Assembly: GCF_002551005.1 (NCBI RefSeq)
Contig: NZ_NVOY01000004.1
Span: 62,001 to 126,000 of the forward strand
Reading direction: 5' to 3'
From: Bacillus pseudomycoides
Lineage (GTDB): Bacteria; Bacillota; Bacilli; Bacillales; Bacillaceae_G
Length of the DNA stretch: 64,000 nucleotides
Shown here piece after piece: positions 10,775-19,938 of the stretch. The position numbers and the translations under genes were made by a program. The notes below the pieces were generated by a model that was given only the letters and a program-made list of their open reading frames with translations, searched no databases and had not been told where the DNA came from. The stretch's first letter is position 1. Each line of letters begins with the position of its first letter.

Positions 10775-10800
10775 AAAAAGAAAAGCAGTTTCCTGCTTTC
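10773..10800 (-). terminator. folE terminator
   Basis: On the minus strand the hairpin GAAAGCAGG-AAA-CTGCTTTTC is followed by seven Ts, directly after the folE stop. Confidence 0.85.
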
Positions 10801-10803
10801 CTA

Positions 10804-11373
10804 TTAATTCGTCTTAATAAAAGATAAAATCTCCGCACGTGCTGCTACGTCTGCTTCTAACGTACCACGCACTGCAGTTGTTACAGTTTTGGCACCAGGT
10901 TTTTTCACACCGCGCATTGTCATACACATGTGCTCTGCTTCTACAACAACCATCACACCATGCGGCTCTAATACTTCCATAATAGAATCTGCTACTGTTG
11001 ATGTAATGCGTTCTTGTAATTGCGGTCGACGTGCAACTGTATCTACTGTACGTGCCAATTTACTTAGTCCAGTTACTTTTCCACCACGTGGAATATATGC
11101 AACGTGAGCAACGCCATAAAACGGAACGAGATGATGCTCACACATAGAAAAGAACGGAATATCCTTTACCAATACAAGTTCTTCATGATCTTCACCAAAC
11201 ACTTTATGTAAATGTTCTTTCGGATCTTCATGCATACCAGAAAATACTTCTGCATACATCTTCGCAACACGTTTTGGTGTATCTAATACGCCCTCACGAT
11301 TTGGATCGTCCCCAATTGCTTCTAAAATAAGGCGTACTGCATGTTCTATTTGCTCTAAGTTTACATTTGCCAT
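10804..11373 (-). CDS. folE: GTP cyclohydrolase I
   Basis: FolE converts GTP to dihydroneopterin triphosphate, the first step of folate synthesis. The 189-residue protein shows [16 protein letters not shown], the zinc ligands in [10 protein letters not shown] and the cysteine in [10 protein letters not shown], and the [14 protein letters not shown] substrate region. The ATG at 11373 follows a GGGAGGG site. B. subtilis names the gene mtrA because it is co-transcribed with mtrB; no mtrB is present here. It has its own terminator. Confidence 0.96.
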   Translation of the reverse strand: MANVNLEQIEHAVRLILEAIGDDPNREGVLDTPKRVAKMYAEVFSGMHEDPKEHLHKVFGEDHEELVLVKDIPFFSMCEHHLVPFYGVAHVAYIPRGGKVTGLSKLARTVDTVARRPQLQERITSTVADSIMEVLEPHGVMVVVEAEHMCMTMRGVKKPGAKTVTTAVRGTLEADVAARAEILSFIKTN

Positions 11374-11443
11374 CCGCTAGCCCTCCCGAATAAAACCTAA
11401 AAATACTACGAACACATTCTAGCATATATATGTTTTTAAATGC

Positions 11444-11475
11444 AAAAAGAAGAGTTTCCAATAAGGAAACTCTTC
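11444..11475 (-). terminator. hbs terminator
   Basis: Perfect 11-bp arms GAAGAGTTTCC / GGAAACTCTTC with a 5-base loop, followed by a T run on the minus strand. Confidence 0.9.
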
Positions 11476-11496
11476 TTCCCCGTAAATATGTAAGGA

Positions 11497-11769
11497 TTAT
11501 TTAACCGCATCTTTTAGCGCTTTACCAGGTTTGAATGCAGGTACTTTGCTTGCCGCGATTTCAATTTCCTCACCAGTTTGTGGGTTGCGTCCTTTACGAG
11601 CCGCACGCTCACGAACTTCGAAGTTACCAAATCCGATAAGTTGTACTTTATCACCTTGCTTTAAAGCTTCTAAGATGGAATCAAAAACAGCGTCAACTGC
11701 TTTTGTTGCGTCCTTTTTAGAAAGGGAACTTGCTTCTGCAACAGCATTGATTAAATCTGTCTTGTTCAT
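11497..11769 (-). CDS. hbs: DNA-binding protein HU
   Basis: HU is the main nucleoid-associated histone-like protein; it binds and bends DNA as a dimer. The 90-residue product starts [20 protein letters not shown] and carries the HU signature [21 protein letters not shown] and a lysine-rich C-terminus. The ATG at 11769 follows GGGAGGAGGTGA, a very strong ribosome site typical of hbs. An open frame upstream to 11841 is not part of the protein. It lies between spoIVA and folE as in B. subtilis. Confidence 0.97.
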   Translation of the reverse strand: MNKTDLINAVAEASSLSKKDATKAVDAVFDSILEALKQGDKVQLIGFGNFEVRERAARKGRNPQTGEEIEIAASKVPAFKPGKALKDAVK

Positions 11770-12024
11770 GCCATTCACCTCCTCCCAAAGATACGACTGT
11801 ATAATGATCATAAAATGAGTCTTACCTTCATTTGTAGGCAATTTTTACAAATTCTATACTACAAAGGTATAGATAAATCATTATCTAGGCCTATATTATA
11901 CGATTCTCCTTTATAATTCAATATTTTTAAAGAAAATGTTGCTATGAAAGTGTAAAAAACTAATGAAACTTGACAATCAACCATAAAGTATTAGATAATG
12001 ACATTTTGTTTTTCTATGAAAAAT

Positions 12025-12053
12025 AAAAAAAGACCCCCAAATAAGGAGTCTTT
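12025..12053 (-). terminator. spoIVA terminator
   Basis: On the minus strand AAAGACTCC pairs with GGGGGTCTTT (one G-T pair), followed by a long T run, right after the spoIVA stop. Confidence 0.85.
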
Positions 12054-12056
12054 CGA

Positions 12057-13535
12057 TTATAAAATAATTGCTATTAAGCCGCCAGATCCTTCATTTATAA
12101 TTCGTTCTAGTGTTTCTTTTAACTTATAGCGAGCATTTTCTGGCATTAATGATAATTTTGCTTGAATCCCTTCTCGAACGATCGAGCTAAGTGATCGCCC
12201 AAAAATATCAGAATTCCAAATAGAAAGCGGATCATCTTCAAAATCTTGCATTAAATAGCGAACAAGCTCTTCACTTTGCTTTTCTGTTCCAATAATCGGT
12301 TCAAATGTTGATTCCACATCGACTTTAATCATATGAATCGACGGGGCAACAGCTTTCAATTTCACACCAAAGCGCGATCCATGTCGAATAATTTCCGGTT
12401 CATCTAGGCTCATATCTGCTAAGGCCGGTGCTGCAACACCGTATCCGGTTTGTTTTACCATTTTCAGCGCATCCGCAACTTGATCATATTCGATTTTCGC
12501 ATGAGCGAAGTCGAGCATTAGTTTTAACAAATGATCTCGGCCTCGAATTTCAACACCTACCACTTCTTTTAAAATTTGATCGTACAATTCATCTGGTGCA
12601 TATAAATCAATCTCTGCAACACCTTGCCCCATATCAATCCCTGCCAAACTTGCACGATCGATAAATTCATATTGACTAAATTGCCATACAACGCGATCAA
12701 CATCACGAAGGCGCTTAATATCTTTCACCGTTTCTTGAACAGCCTCTTGATAGCTTTGACGAAGCCAATGGTTGTCATGTAGCACCATTACCCAGCTTGG
12801 AAGGTTTACATTTACCTCAAGAACCGGAAATTCATATAACGCCTCACGTAATACGTTATATACATCGCCTTCTCTTAGTCCTTCTACACTCATTGCCAAC
12901 ACCGGGATATCATATTCTTCTACTAAACTTTGACGAAGTTGTTCTGTATCAGGATGATACGGCTGTACTGTATTAATGATCATAATAAACGGTTTTCCTA
13001 CTTCTTTTAATTCATTTACAACCCGGCCTTCCGCTTCAATATAATCGCGGCGCGGGATTTCTCCGATTGTTCCATCAGTTGTGATAACTACCCCAATTGT
13101 AGAATGCTCTTGAATTACTTTGCGCGTTCCAATTTCCGCAGCTTCATGAAACGGGATTGGTTCTTCATACCACGGTGTATTTATCATACGTGGCCCATTT
13201 TCATCTTCATACCCTTTCGCTCCTGGGACAGTATAGCCCACACAATCTACTAAGCGAATATTTACATCAAGCCCTTCATCAACATGGATAGAAACCGCTT
13301 GGTTTGGAACAAACTTTGGTTCTGTCGTCATAATTGTACGCCCTGCTGCGCTTTGCGGCAGTTCATCCTGTGCGCGCTGGCGATCTGAATCATTTCCAAT
13401 ATTCGGAATGACAACTAGCTCCATAAATTTCTTAATAAAAGTAGATTTCCCTGTTCGGACAGCCCCTACAACCCCGAGATAAATATCACCGCCTGTGCGC
13501 TCAGCAATATCTTTAAAAATATCAACCTTTTCCAA
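12057..13535 (-). CDS. spoIVA: Stage IV sporulation protein A
   Basis: SpoIVA is the ATPase that polymerises on the outer forespore surface and forms the basement layer of the spore coat. It has exactly the family length of 492 residues. The N-terminal TRAFAC GTPase-like domain has Walker A GAVRTGKS at residues 24-31 and the switch region LVDCVGYTVPGAKGYEDENGP. The C-terminal RYKLKETLERIINEGSGGLIAIIL, needed for forespore targeting, is intact. The start is TTG at 13535 behind GGGAGGGA; B. subtilis also uses a weak start codon. A sigma-E-like promoter lies upstream. Confidence 0.97.
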   Translation of the reverse strand: MEKVDIFKDIAERTGGDIYLGVVGAVRTGKSTFIKKFMELVVIPNIGNDSDRQRAQDELPQSAAGRTIMTTEPKFVPNQAVSIHVDEGLDVNIRLVDCVGYTVPGAKGYEDENGPRMINTPWYEEPIPFHEAAEIGTRKVIQEHSTIGVVITTDGTIGEIPRRDYIEAEGRVVNELKEVGKPFIMIINTVQPYHPDTEQLRQSLVEEYDIPVLAMSVEGLREGDVYNVLREALYEFPVLEVNVNLPSWVMVLHDNHWLRQSYQEAVQETVKDIKRLRDVDRVVWQFSQYEFIDRASLAGIDMGQGVAEIDLYAPDELYDQILKEVVGVEIRGRDHLLKLMLDFAHAKIEYDQVADALKMVKQTGYGVAAPALADMSLDEPEIIRHGSRFGVKLKAVAPSIHMIKVDVESTFEPIIGTEKQSEELVRYLMQDFEDDPLSIWNSDIFGRSLSSIVREGIQAKLSLMPENARYKLKETLERIINEGSGGLIAIIL

Positions 13536-13598
13536 GTGATTCCCTCCCTCAAAATTTTTGGGAATAAATCATGATTATTCTTGTAGTTTGGACAATAC

Positions 13599-13628
13599 AG
13601 CATATGATTTTGTCCCAATTTCATATGA
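13599..13628 (-). promoter_or_regulatory. Candidate sigma-E promoter of spoIVA
   Basis: On the minus strand a -35-like TCATATGA (13621-13628) and a -10-like CATATGCT (13599-13606) are 14 bases apart. This resembles the mother-cell sigma-E consensus and gives a leader of about 57 bases. spoIVA is a known sigma-E gene in B. subtilis. Confidence 0.5.
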
Positions 13629-13726
13629 CTATTTTAAAAAAACTTTTTATTAGCGATGCAAATATTTCAAGAAGTAAAAAACCCTTCTTCTAGAACTTAT
13701 TCGCTAAAAGAAAGGTTCATGACTTA

Positions 13727-14437
13727 TCACTTAAAAAAAATTGGTTCTTTATCCTTCACTGTATATGGCAAAGAATACGCCGGTACAAATGGAGTATGCT
13801 TTACAAGTAACTGACGAATATCGTCTCCTTCTTTTACTTCATTACCATATTTTTGTAACATGTCGTATAAGTCAATGCGATAATCAATATATACCTCACC
13901 TTTCTCGTCAACAACAAAAGGTAAGTTTTTACCAGAATAAGGGCTTTCCACTTGAGGAACTTCTTTATAGCCCATTTTATTATAATCAAGCTCATACACA
14001 CCATCTGTAATTACTTTTTTAAATGGTGGATATCGATGCTCATCACGATAGATTTGTAGTTTCAACTTTAAATCTTGAACTCGCTCCGCTGTTCGTACAT
14101 CAATTAATTTTACAGTTGGATTTGTTTCTACATCAACTAATACATACTGATAAATGCCTCCGCTTTCAAAAGCATTTCCAGGAGGTTCTTGCATCAGTCT
14201 AGGGGTAATCTTTTGAAAATCAATCGGATATTTTTGATAGATTGGTGTATTCATATCACGTGTTTTAATAGGCAATATGTGACCATTTTGTTCTCTATAT
14301 GTATTAACTGCTGTTTGTACCGCTTGTAATTGGTCTTCATATGGTATGACGTGTTGTTGCACCTTTTCTGTCGGATATAGACAACCAGATAGAATAATCG
14401 TGCAACATATTGCGAAAATCAGTAGTATTTTCTTCAT
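13727..14437 (-). CDS. yphF: YphF-like lipoprotein
   Basis: A 236-residue predicted lipoprotein. The N-terminus has a lysine pair, a hydrophobic stretch and the lipobox LSGC with cysteine at residue 19, so the mature protein should be anchored on the outer face of the membrane. The remainder is a soluble domain without a catalytic motif I recognise. It lies between spoIVA and yphE, the position of B. subtilis yphF. A sporulation-linked role is suggested only by that context. Confidence 0.8.
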   Translation of the reverse strand: MKKILLIFAICCTIILSGCLYPTEKVQQHVIPYEDQLQAVQTAVNTYREQNGHILPIKTRDMNTPIYQKYPIDFQKITPRLMQEPPGNAFESGGIYQYVLVDVETNPTVKLIDVRTAERVQDLKLKLQIYRDEHRYPPFKKVITDGVYELDYNKMGYKEVPQVESPYSGKNLPFVVDEKGEVYIDYRIDLYDMLQKYGNEVKEGDDIRQLLVKHTPFVPAYSLPYTVKDKEPIFFK

Positions 14438-14458
14438 TAGAAATCCGTCCTTTAGTTT

Positions 14459-14662
14459 CTATTGTTCGATCGGTCCGCTAAATACGACAAGAAAAATAAT
14501 AAATCCTGATACAACCATACATGCATACGCAAACAAAGCCGTAAACCCTTTCAAAAAGGTATTCTTTATTTTATGACGACTTAGCAAAATGAAAGCAACA
14601 GAAATAAACATGAGAGCCATTGCCCCCAAAGAAAACCACATCTTTATAAGACCAGCAGACAT
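14459..14662 (-). CDS. yphE: YphE-like small membrane protein (DUF2768 type)
   Basis: A 67-residue protein consisting essentially of two transmembrane helices (about residues 5-27 and 39-62) separated by a short basic loop (SRHKIKNTFLKG). The ATG at 14662 follows GGAGGGGA. Position directly upstream of yphF on the same strand matches B. subtilis yphE. The function is unknown; a 22-base gap suggests co-transcription with yphF. Confidence 0.8.
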   Translation of the reverse strand: MSAGLIKMWFSLGAMALMFISVAFILLSRHKIKNTFLKGFTALFAYACMVVSGFIIFLVVFSGPIEQ

Positions 14663-14788
14663 ATATTCCCCTCCTAATGTATTTTTCTATTATTTTAACA
14701 AATTATAACTTTTAAACAAATGAAAATAATCGATTTATTTGACACTACCACAAAACTTCATCTCAAAATGCTGAGCGGTATACATTCA

Positions 14789-15043
14789 TTTATCCCGTAT
14801 TCGTGAGCAGTAATACTCCCACCTCAAAATTCGGCAAAAGCATTGCCCAGCTCTAGCAGCTAAAATCTCCGGTCGTTTCGCCCCCTCCGCCGAGGGCGTC
14901 CTGCGATTCTGGGCGAGCCGCTTCCGCTTTTCTAAAGAGGTTAGGTGGGAGATAAACTGCTGGCATGTGCCCGATTGGTGAAGGCTAATAATTAGTGGGG
15001 GATGAAGAAAACCCCCACTGATTAAAGTTTCACTTTATATTGA
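14789..15043 (-). repeat. Composite family A repeat with GC-rich insert
   Basis: On the minus strand it begins AAAGTGAAACTTTAATCAGTG and TTCATCCCCCAC, and ends TTTTGAGGTGGGAGTATTAC with a CACGAATACGGGATAAA block. These are the ends of the 105-bp family A element. Between them lie about 150 extra bases with a GC-rich core (about 14848-14935) flanked by GCCCAG and CTGGGC. The core is strikingly richer in GC than the surroundings and looks inserted. Confidence 0.75.
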
Positions 15044-15050
15044 AACGAAT

Positions 15051-15086
15051 AAAAACAGAAGCGAACGGGACTTCTTCGCTTCTGTT
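15051..15086 (-). terminator. Terminator downstream of the SpoVIF-like gene
   Basis: 12-bp arms AACAGAAGCGAA (15054-15065) and TTCGCTTCTGTT (15075-15086), followed by a T-rich tail on the minus strand. Confidence 0.8.
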
Positions 15087-15166
15087 GACCAAATGTTCCC
15101 ACAAACAGCTCATATTCATTCTTCATAGTATCGTATGCATTGTATATAACAATGGTTTCTCATACT

Positions 15167-15418
15167 TTATTTTTTAAACATTTTAGTCAATGAACTAAAG
15201 TCAGTTGGCATGTTATTATTAATAATCGCATTTATAATTTGCTCTTCTTTTTCTTTTGATACATCTCTTCCCGCCATTGTTGCAACCTGATGAATTAACT
15301 GACGTAACACTTTTTCATCGCGTAAATTTGAATTTTGAACCGAAGAGGCTAATTTAAAAATATCTTCTTTATTTACTTTGGATTCCTTTTCAATATTGTT
15401 GAATAAATTATTATCCAC
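15167..15418 (-). CDS. spoVIF: Stage VI sporulation protein F-like
   Basis: An 83-residue soluble protein whose pattern (LFNNIEKESKVNKEDIFKLA, LRQLIHQVATMAGRDVSKEK, FSSLTKMFKK) resembles SpoVIF, formerly YjcC, a small late-sporulation protein needed for coat assembly by the mother cell. I place the start at GTG 15418, where AGAGGGTGA is six bases upstream and the product begins like the family. In B. subtilis spoVIF lies elsewhere, so its position after gpsA is a group-specific arrangement or a paralogue. Confidence 0.75.
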   Translation of the reverse strand: MDNNLFNNIEKESKVNKEDIFKLASSVQNSNLRDEKVLRQLIHQVATMAGRDVSKEKEEQIINAIINNNMPTDFSSLTKMFKK

Positions 15419-15490
15419 TTTGTTCACCCTCTCATGTAATCTACACTTCATCGTATGCAGAAAATAAAGAATGGTGAAAAAACCCAAAAG

Positions 15491-15532
15491 AAAAAGCTGT
15501 ACAAATGTCTTTTTACATTTGTACAGCTTTTT
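15491..15532. terminator. gpsA terminator, near-symmetric
   Basis: 17-bp perfect arms (15491-15507 and 15516-15532) with an 8-base loop and T runs on both strands, directly after the gpsA stop. Confidence 0.92.
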
Positions 15533-16555
15533 TTACAGCAAGTCTGGAATCGCTTCTACTTCGTGTTTACGCACACGTCCCATCAACATTCCAACAGCAT
15601 CTTTTACATTTTTCCCATTAAATAATACATCATATAAAACAGTTGTAATCGGCATTTCTACATCCATTTTTTTAGCCATCTCATACGCTGCTTTCGTTGT
15701 CCGTACGCCTTCAACAACCATTCCCATATTATCTAATACTTCTTGTAACGAGCAACCTTTACCAAGCATGTTACCAGCACGCCAATTTCGGCTATGAACG
15801 CTCGTACATGTTACAATTAGGTCACCCATACCTGTCAGGCCAGCAAACGTTAATGGGTTCCCACCCATTTTACGTCCTAAACGAGCAATTTCTGTTAATC
15901 CTCGCGTCATAAGGGCTGCCTTCGCATTATCTCCTAAGCCAATTCCATCAGTAATACCCGCCGCAAGAGCAATAATATTTTTTAGCGCCCCGCCAAGTTC
16001 AACTCCAATAATATCTGGGTTTGTATATACACGGAAATAGCTATTCATAAATAAGTCCTGAACCTCTTCAGCTGCTTCCATACGCTTTGCAGCTGATGTA
16101 ACTGTTGTAGCTTGGCGCAATCCAACTTCTTCTGCATGACTCGGCCCTGATAAAACAACCACATCGCGAATGAGATGAGCCGGAATTTCTTCTTCAATCA
16201 CTTCTGAAATACGCTTTGAAGTTCCTGGTTCAATCCCTTTACTCGCATGAATCCATGTAATTGGCTGCGAAACAAATGTTTTCATATTTTGCAATACTTC
16301 TCGATATGCCTTTGTAGGTACAACAAGAAGTACTGTATCAACCCCTACTAATGCCTCTTCTAAAGAAGAGTAAGCAACGATGCTGGTTGGCAGTGTAATC
16401 CCTGGAAGATAACGACTATTCTCATGTTTTTCATTAATTTCATCCATAAGTTCTGCTCGATTTCCCCAAAGACGTACATCATGACCGTTGTCAGCTAATA
16501 CCATTGCTAACGCCGTTCCCCAGCTACCTGCTCCTACTACTGTGATTTTTTTCAT
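15533..16555 (-). CDS. gpsA: NAD(P)-dependent glycerol-3-phosphate dehydrogenase
   Basis: GpsA reduces dihydroxyacetone phosphate to sn-glycerol-3-phosphate for phospholipid synthesis. The 340-residue protein opens with the nucleotide-binding [20 protein letters not shown] and contains SGPSHAEEV and the catalytic-lysine region [16 protein letters not shown]. It follows der by 18 bases on the same strand, as in B. subtilis, and is probably co-transcribed with it. Confidence 0.96.
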   Translation of the reverse strand: MKKITVVGAGSWGTALAMVLADNGHDVRLWGNRAELMDEINEKHENSRYLPGITLPTSIVAYSSLEEALVGVDTVLLVVPTKAYREVLQNMKTFVSQPITWIHASKGIEPGTSKRISEVIEEEIPAHLIRDVVVLSGPSHAEEVGLRQATTVTSAAKRMEAAEEVQDLFMNSYFRVYTNPDIIGVELGGALKNIIALAAGITDGIGLGDNAKAALMTRGLTEIARLGRKMGGNPLTFAGLTGMGDLIVTCTSVHSRNWRAGNMLGKGCSLQEVLDNMGMVVEGVRTTKAAYEMAKKMDVEMPITTVLYDVLFNGKNVKDAVGMLMGRVRKHEVEAIPDLL

Positions 16556-16573
16556 AAAATCACATCCTCTCCA

Positions 16574-17884
16574 TTAGTCTCGTGCTCTTGCAATAACTTT
16601 AATTGGTGTTCCTACGAAACCAAACGCATCGCGCAGACGATTTTTCAAGAAGCGCTCATATGAGAAGTGCAGTAACTCTGGATCATTTACGAACACAACA
16701 AATGTCGGTGGTTTCACCGCGACTTGTGTTGCATAGAAAATTTTCAAACGTTGTCCATTATGCGTTGGTGTTGGATTCATTGCAACAGCATCCATAATTA
16801 CATCGTTTAATACATTTGTTTGTACACGAATACTATGACTTGCATTTACCTCATTAATAACAGGAAGTAGTGTGTGTGTACGTTTTCTCGTTTTTGCAGA
16901 TAAGAATACGATTGGTGCGTAATCTAAAAATTGGAAATGAGCACGAATATTCTCTTCGAATTCCTTCATCGTTTTCTCATCTTTTTCAACCGCGTCCCAT
17001 TTATTTACAACAATAATAACAGCACGACCTGAATCATGGGCATATCCAGCAATTTTTTTATCTTGTTCAATGATTCCTTCTTCACCATCTAAAACAACTA
17101 AAACAACATCAGAACGTTCAATTGCTCGAAGTGCACGAAGTACACTATACTTTTCTGTACTTTCATATACTTTTCCTTTTTTGCGCATTCCTGCTGTATC
17201 AATGATAACGTAATCTTGTCCGTCTTTACTGTACGGCGTATCAACTGCATCACGTGTTGTACCTGCTACATTACTAACAATTACGCGTTCTTGACCAAGC
17301 AATGCATTTACCATTGATGATTTCCCAACGTTCGGGCGACCAATTAAACAGAATTTAATTGTTTCATCATCGTACGGTTCTTCTTCAATTTGCGGGAAAT
17401 GTTTTGCTGCTTCATCTAATAAGTCCCCTAAACCTAAACCGTGCGTTCCAGATATAGGAAACGGCTCTCCAAATCCTAATGCATAAAAATCGTAAATATC
17501 GCTGCGCATCTCTGGATTATCTACTTTATTCACAGCTAATACAACTGGCTTTTTAGAACGATATAAAATCTTTGCAACTTCTTCATCCGCAGCTGTTACA
17601 CCGTCGCGACCATTTGTCATGAAAATGATAACATCAGCCTCGTCAATTGCAACTTCTGCTTGTTGACGAATTTGTGTCAAAAACGGCTCGTCTCCAATAT
17701 CAATTCCACCTGTATCAATAATGTTAAACTCATGATTTAACCATTCTCCTGCGCTATATATACGATCTCTTGTTACACCAGGGATATCTTCAACAATCGA
17801 CACTCTTTCCCCAACAATTCTATTGAAAATAGTAGATTTCCCCACATTTGGGCGTCCTACTATTGCCACTACCGGTTTTGGCAT
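16574..17884 (-). CDS. der: Ribosome-associated GTPase Der (EngA)
   Basis: Der is an essential double-GTPase required for assembly of the 50S ribosomal subunit. Both G domains are visible in 436 residues: GRPNVGKS at residues 10-17 and again near residue 183, with DTGG and DTAGMRKKG, and the specificity motifs NKVD and NKWD. A C-terminal KH-like domain ([20 protein letters not shown]) follows. The ATG at 17884 has a GAAAGGATG site. gpsA follows directly. Confidence 0.97.
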   Translation of the reverse strand: MPKPVVAIVGRPNVGKSTIFNRIVGERVSIVEDIPGVTRDRIYSAGEWLNHEFNIIDTGGIDIGDEPFLTQIRQQAEVAIDEADVIIFMTNGRDGVTAADEEVAKILYRSKKPVVLAVNKVDNPEMRSDIYDFYALGFGEPFPISGTHGLGLGDLLDEAAKHFPQIEEEPYDDETIKFCLIGRPNVGKSSMVNALLGQERVIVSNVAGTTRDAVDTPYSKDGQDYVIIDTAGMRKKGKVYESTEKYSVLRALRAIERSDVVLVVLDGEEGIIEQDKKIAGYAHDSGRAVIIVVNKWDAVEKDEKTMKEFEENIRAHFQFLDYAPIVFLSAKTRKRTHTLLPVINEVNASHSIRVQTNVLNDVIMDAVAMNPTPTHNGQRLKIFYATQVAVKPPTFVVFVNDPELLHFSYERFLKNRLRDAFGFVGTPIKVIARARD

Positions 17885-17921
17885 ATACTTTCATCCTTTC
17901 TATTTGCTTCTGTTATTATGT

Positions 17922-17950
17922 AAAAAACCCTTCTTTGTGCAAGAAGGGAT
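17922..17950 (-). terminator. Terminator between the YIEGIA cluster and der
   Basis: 8-bp arms CCCTTCTT / AAGAAGGG with a 5-base loop and a T6 tail on the minus strand, ending about 37 bases before the der start. It closes the sporulation cluster; some readthrough into der is possible because room for a der promoter is small. Confidence 0.8.
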
Positions 17951-18004
17951 TTGCATTCCAGAATATTTCTCTTCGTATCAAAACATCTCATATTATAACA
18001 CATT

Positions 18005-18193
18005 TTAAGAATGTTTCACAATAATATATAAGTTCTCTTGCAAACGGTGGGCAATTCCATCTAGAATCGCTTCTAAATTACTAGCAACAAACTCCATTTC
18101 TTCTACTGTCTCACATACAAATAACGGCGCCCCACTAGCGAACTTTTCCGGAATTGTTGTAATAACAGCAAGAATACATTTTTCTAATATCAC
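18005..18193 (-). CDS. Small capping-type partner of YIEGIA protein
   Basis: A 62-residue soluble protein (CILAVITTIPEKFASGAPLF and NLEAILDGIAHRLQENLYII). It overlaps the stop of the YIEGIA gene by four bases (ATGA), so the two are translationally coupled. Public annotation calls such neighbours capping complex subunits for YIEGIA; I rely on that naming from memory plus the tight coupling. Its molecular role is not established here. Confidence 0.7.
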   Translation of the reverse strand: MILEKCILAVITTIPEKFASGAPLFVCETVEEMEFVASNLEAILDGIAHRLQENLYIIVKHS

Positions 18194-19083
18194 CCTTTAT
18201 CTCCCCTTCCATTTGGGGCCTCAGAAGACATATGAATAGCACTTTCTAATGTTGGAACATTTCCAATGACCTGAATCGCTTTATTTACATCCTGATCTTG
18301 CGGCAAAACAAATATACCTATTCTTCCATCATTTAAATCACGTTTCGCAAGCGGGACAAGTGCTGGTGTTCCAGAATCTCGATAAACACCAAGCGCAACA
18401 GATATATCATGCAAAATCGCTTGTCTTTGACCAAGATTTGCTAATGTTATTCGAGCATCAATTGATTTTGGTTTTAAAATAAATCCCATGCCATACTTCA
18501 TAATTTCTTTTTGCCTTGCTGGTAAACCGATATTCATAATATAAATATTATCAACATAAAGGCCTGCTCCTTCAAAATGCAATGGAACATGCTCAACTTC
18601 AACAAGATCGCGTAGCCGTTTACCAGACATCAACATTTTCGCGAAAAAGAAACTTATGGTTCCAGCCAAAATTCCAGCATACCATGATTTAAATCCTAAA
18701 TAAGCAAAAGTAGCTACAAAAGATGTTAACATGGCTAAATAGTTACGGCTCTCAAATACAATTGCAATTCCCTCAATATACGTATTCCCCCTGGGAACAA
18801 GTTCATATCCGTCTAATTGCTGCAATGTATTACGCTCCATATTACGTACATCACGAAACTGCGATGCCGCTAATGTCAGAAATGTAATAGCAGAGAAATC
18901 CTTTTTCAAAATAGATGGAATGGCAACCGCCCCAAGAGCAGCTGCAATAATCCCCATGGCAATATGAATAATCTTGCCATGTAAACGAGTTGGATACTGC
19001 CTTGTATCAGTTTGAAGCATTAAAACTCGCGTGACAGTCCCAACAGTTACTCCAAGCAAAATAGCTGATGTATACGAGTTCAT
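18190..19083 (-). CDS. yphB: YIEGIA-domain membrane protein (YphB/SeaA-like)
   Basis: A 297-residue protein containing the literal motif GNTYIEGIAIVFESRNYLAM at about residues 98-117, which names the family. Hydrophobic segments near residues 5-20, 35-62 and about 120-155 suggest an integral membrane protein, followed by a soluble C-terminal half. It lies between yphA and der, the place of B. subtilis yphB (seaA), linked to spore envelope assembly. Neighbours on both sides overlap or nearly abut it. The equivalence to yphB rests on position and length. Confidence 0.75.
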   Translation of the reverse strand: MNSYTSAILLGVTVGTVTRVLMLQTDTRQYPTRLHGKIIHIAMGIIAAALGAVAIPSILKKDFSAITFLTLAASQFRDVRNMERNTLQQLDGYELVPRGNTYIEGIAIVFESRNYLAMLTSFVATFAYLGFKSWYAGILAGTISFFFAKMLMSGKRLRDLVEVEHVPLHFEGAGLYVDNIYIMNIGLPARQKEIMKYGMGFILKPKSIDARITLANLGQRQAILHDISVALGVYRDSGTPALVPLAKRDLNDGRIGIFVLPQDQDVNKAIQVIGNVPTLESAIHMSSEAPNGRGDKG

Positions 19084-19086
19084 AAA

Positions 19087-19710
19087 TTAACCTTGTCCCT
19101 CCTTCACTTGCTTTTGCTTAAATTGTTCTGTGTATGTCATTATTTTTCCAATTCCGTATAAAAGACTAAAGAACATGGTGGACACAGCAATCATATTAAA
19201 AAATTGTAAACTCCCTAATTGATACGGAAAATTGAATGTCTTTAAAATAAAAGCTACAAACAACTCCCCTTGCAACGTCCCTGCATATAATCCCCATATA
19301 CGTAACAGACGGTCCCTATGTAATAAAACAGATGTATAAACGAGAATACTACTTAACATCCAAGTACGATCTACAACAATCCAAATCGGGTCATAGAGTT
19401 CGATTAAAGAAAAACTTGCATATAGCATCGCGATTATAAGTGCACATAGTAAAGTGTAGACCTTTTTCCATACTGAATATGTCGCAATTCCAACAAATGA
19501 GATTCCCGCTAACAAAAGAGCGTTTACCGATATTGTAATAGAAGCAAATGAAATCACTGCTTGCGAACAAATAATAAATAATAAAATGACCGCACTAAGC
19601 TTAAGTCTAACTGTATCTTTTTTCAAAAAAAACGTCGTAACAATCCAGCTCATCCAAGCTAAAAAATAAAAATAACCACCTTCCAAGTGAACACCTCCTA
19701 TTATTTCCAT
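19087..19710 (-). CDS. yphA: YphA family polytopic membrane protein
   Basis: A 207-residue protein with about six predicted transmembrane helices (for example FYFLAWMSWIVTTFFL, AVILLFIICSQAVISFASI, LLCALIIAMLYASFSLI) and a charged C-terminal tail ending FKQKQVKEGQG. The ATG at 19710 follows GGAGGTG. It is the first gene of the yphA-yphB-small-partner cluster with a three-base gap to the next gene. Function unknown; a sporulation role is inferred from the cluster. Confidence 0.8.
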   Translation of the reverse strand: MEIIGGVHLEGGYFYFLAWMSWIVTTFFLKKDTVRLKLSAVILLFIICSQAVISFASITISVNALLLAGISFVGIATYSVWKKVYTLLCALIIAMLYASFSLIELYDPIWIVVDRTWMLSSILVYTSVLLHRDRLLRIWGLYAGTLQGELFVAFILKTFNFPYQLGSLQFFNMIAVSTMFFSLLYGIGKIMTYTEQFKQKQVKEGQG

Positions 19711-19802
19711 TATGGGAATTGTTTATGAAAAATAATCATCTTCTATCGCTGCATATTTTTAAAAATAACAGCAACACTTTGTACTAAGGAGGTGGGAACA
19801 CC

Positions 19803-19937
19803 ATGGGTAAAGATCGTCAAGAAAAGAAATTGAAACAATCGCGACGCGTAGAATCCGACCGCAGCCAATCATTACAATATCCTGGTGCAACAGGACTCGA
19901 TACACCGGAGCAAGCACGAAGACAAAATCAACATTAA
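19803..19937 (+). CDS. ypzI: YpzI family small protein
   Basis: A 44-residue, very hydrophilic protein starting MGKDRQEKKLKQSRRVESDR and ending in a glutamine/asparagine-rich tail. The ATG at 19803 has an excellent AAGGAGGTG site nine bases upstream, and a strong terminator follows within ten bases, so it is an independent monocistronic gene on the plus strand. It resembles B. subtilis YpzI in sequence and place. The charged, low-complexity composition resembles small spore proteins, but no function is known. Confidence 0.85.
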   Translation: MGKDRQEKKLKQSRRVESDRSQSLQYPGATGLDTPEQARRQNQH

Positions 19938-19938
19938 A

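Larger units (their letters stand above)
14663..15166. other. Intergenic region holding a composite repeat
   Basis: No gene is supported. The stretch contains the composite family A element (14789-15043) with a GC-rich core and the terminator of the upstream SpoVIF-like gene (15051-15086). Confidence 0.7.
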
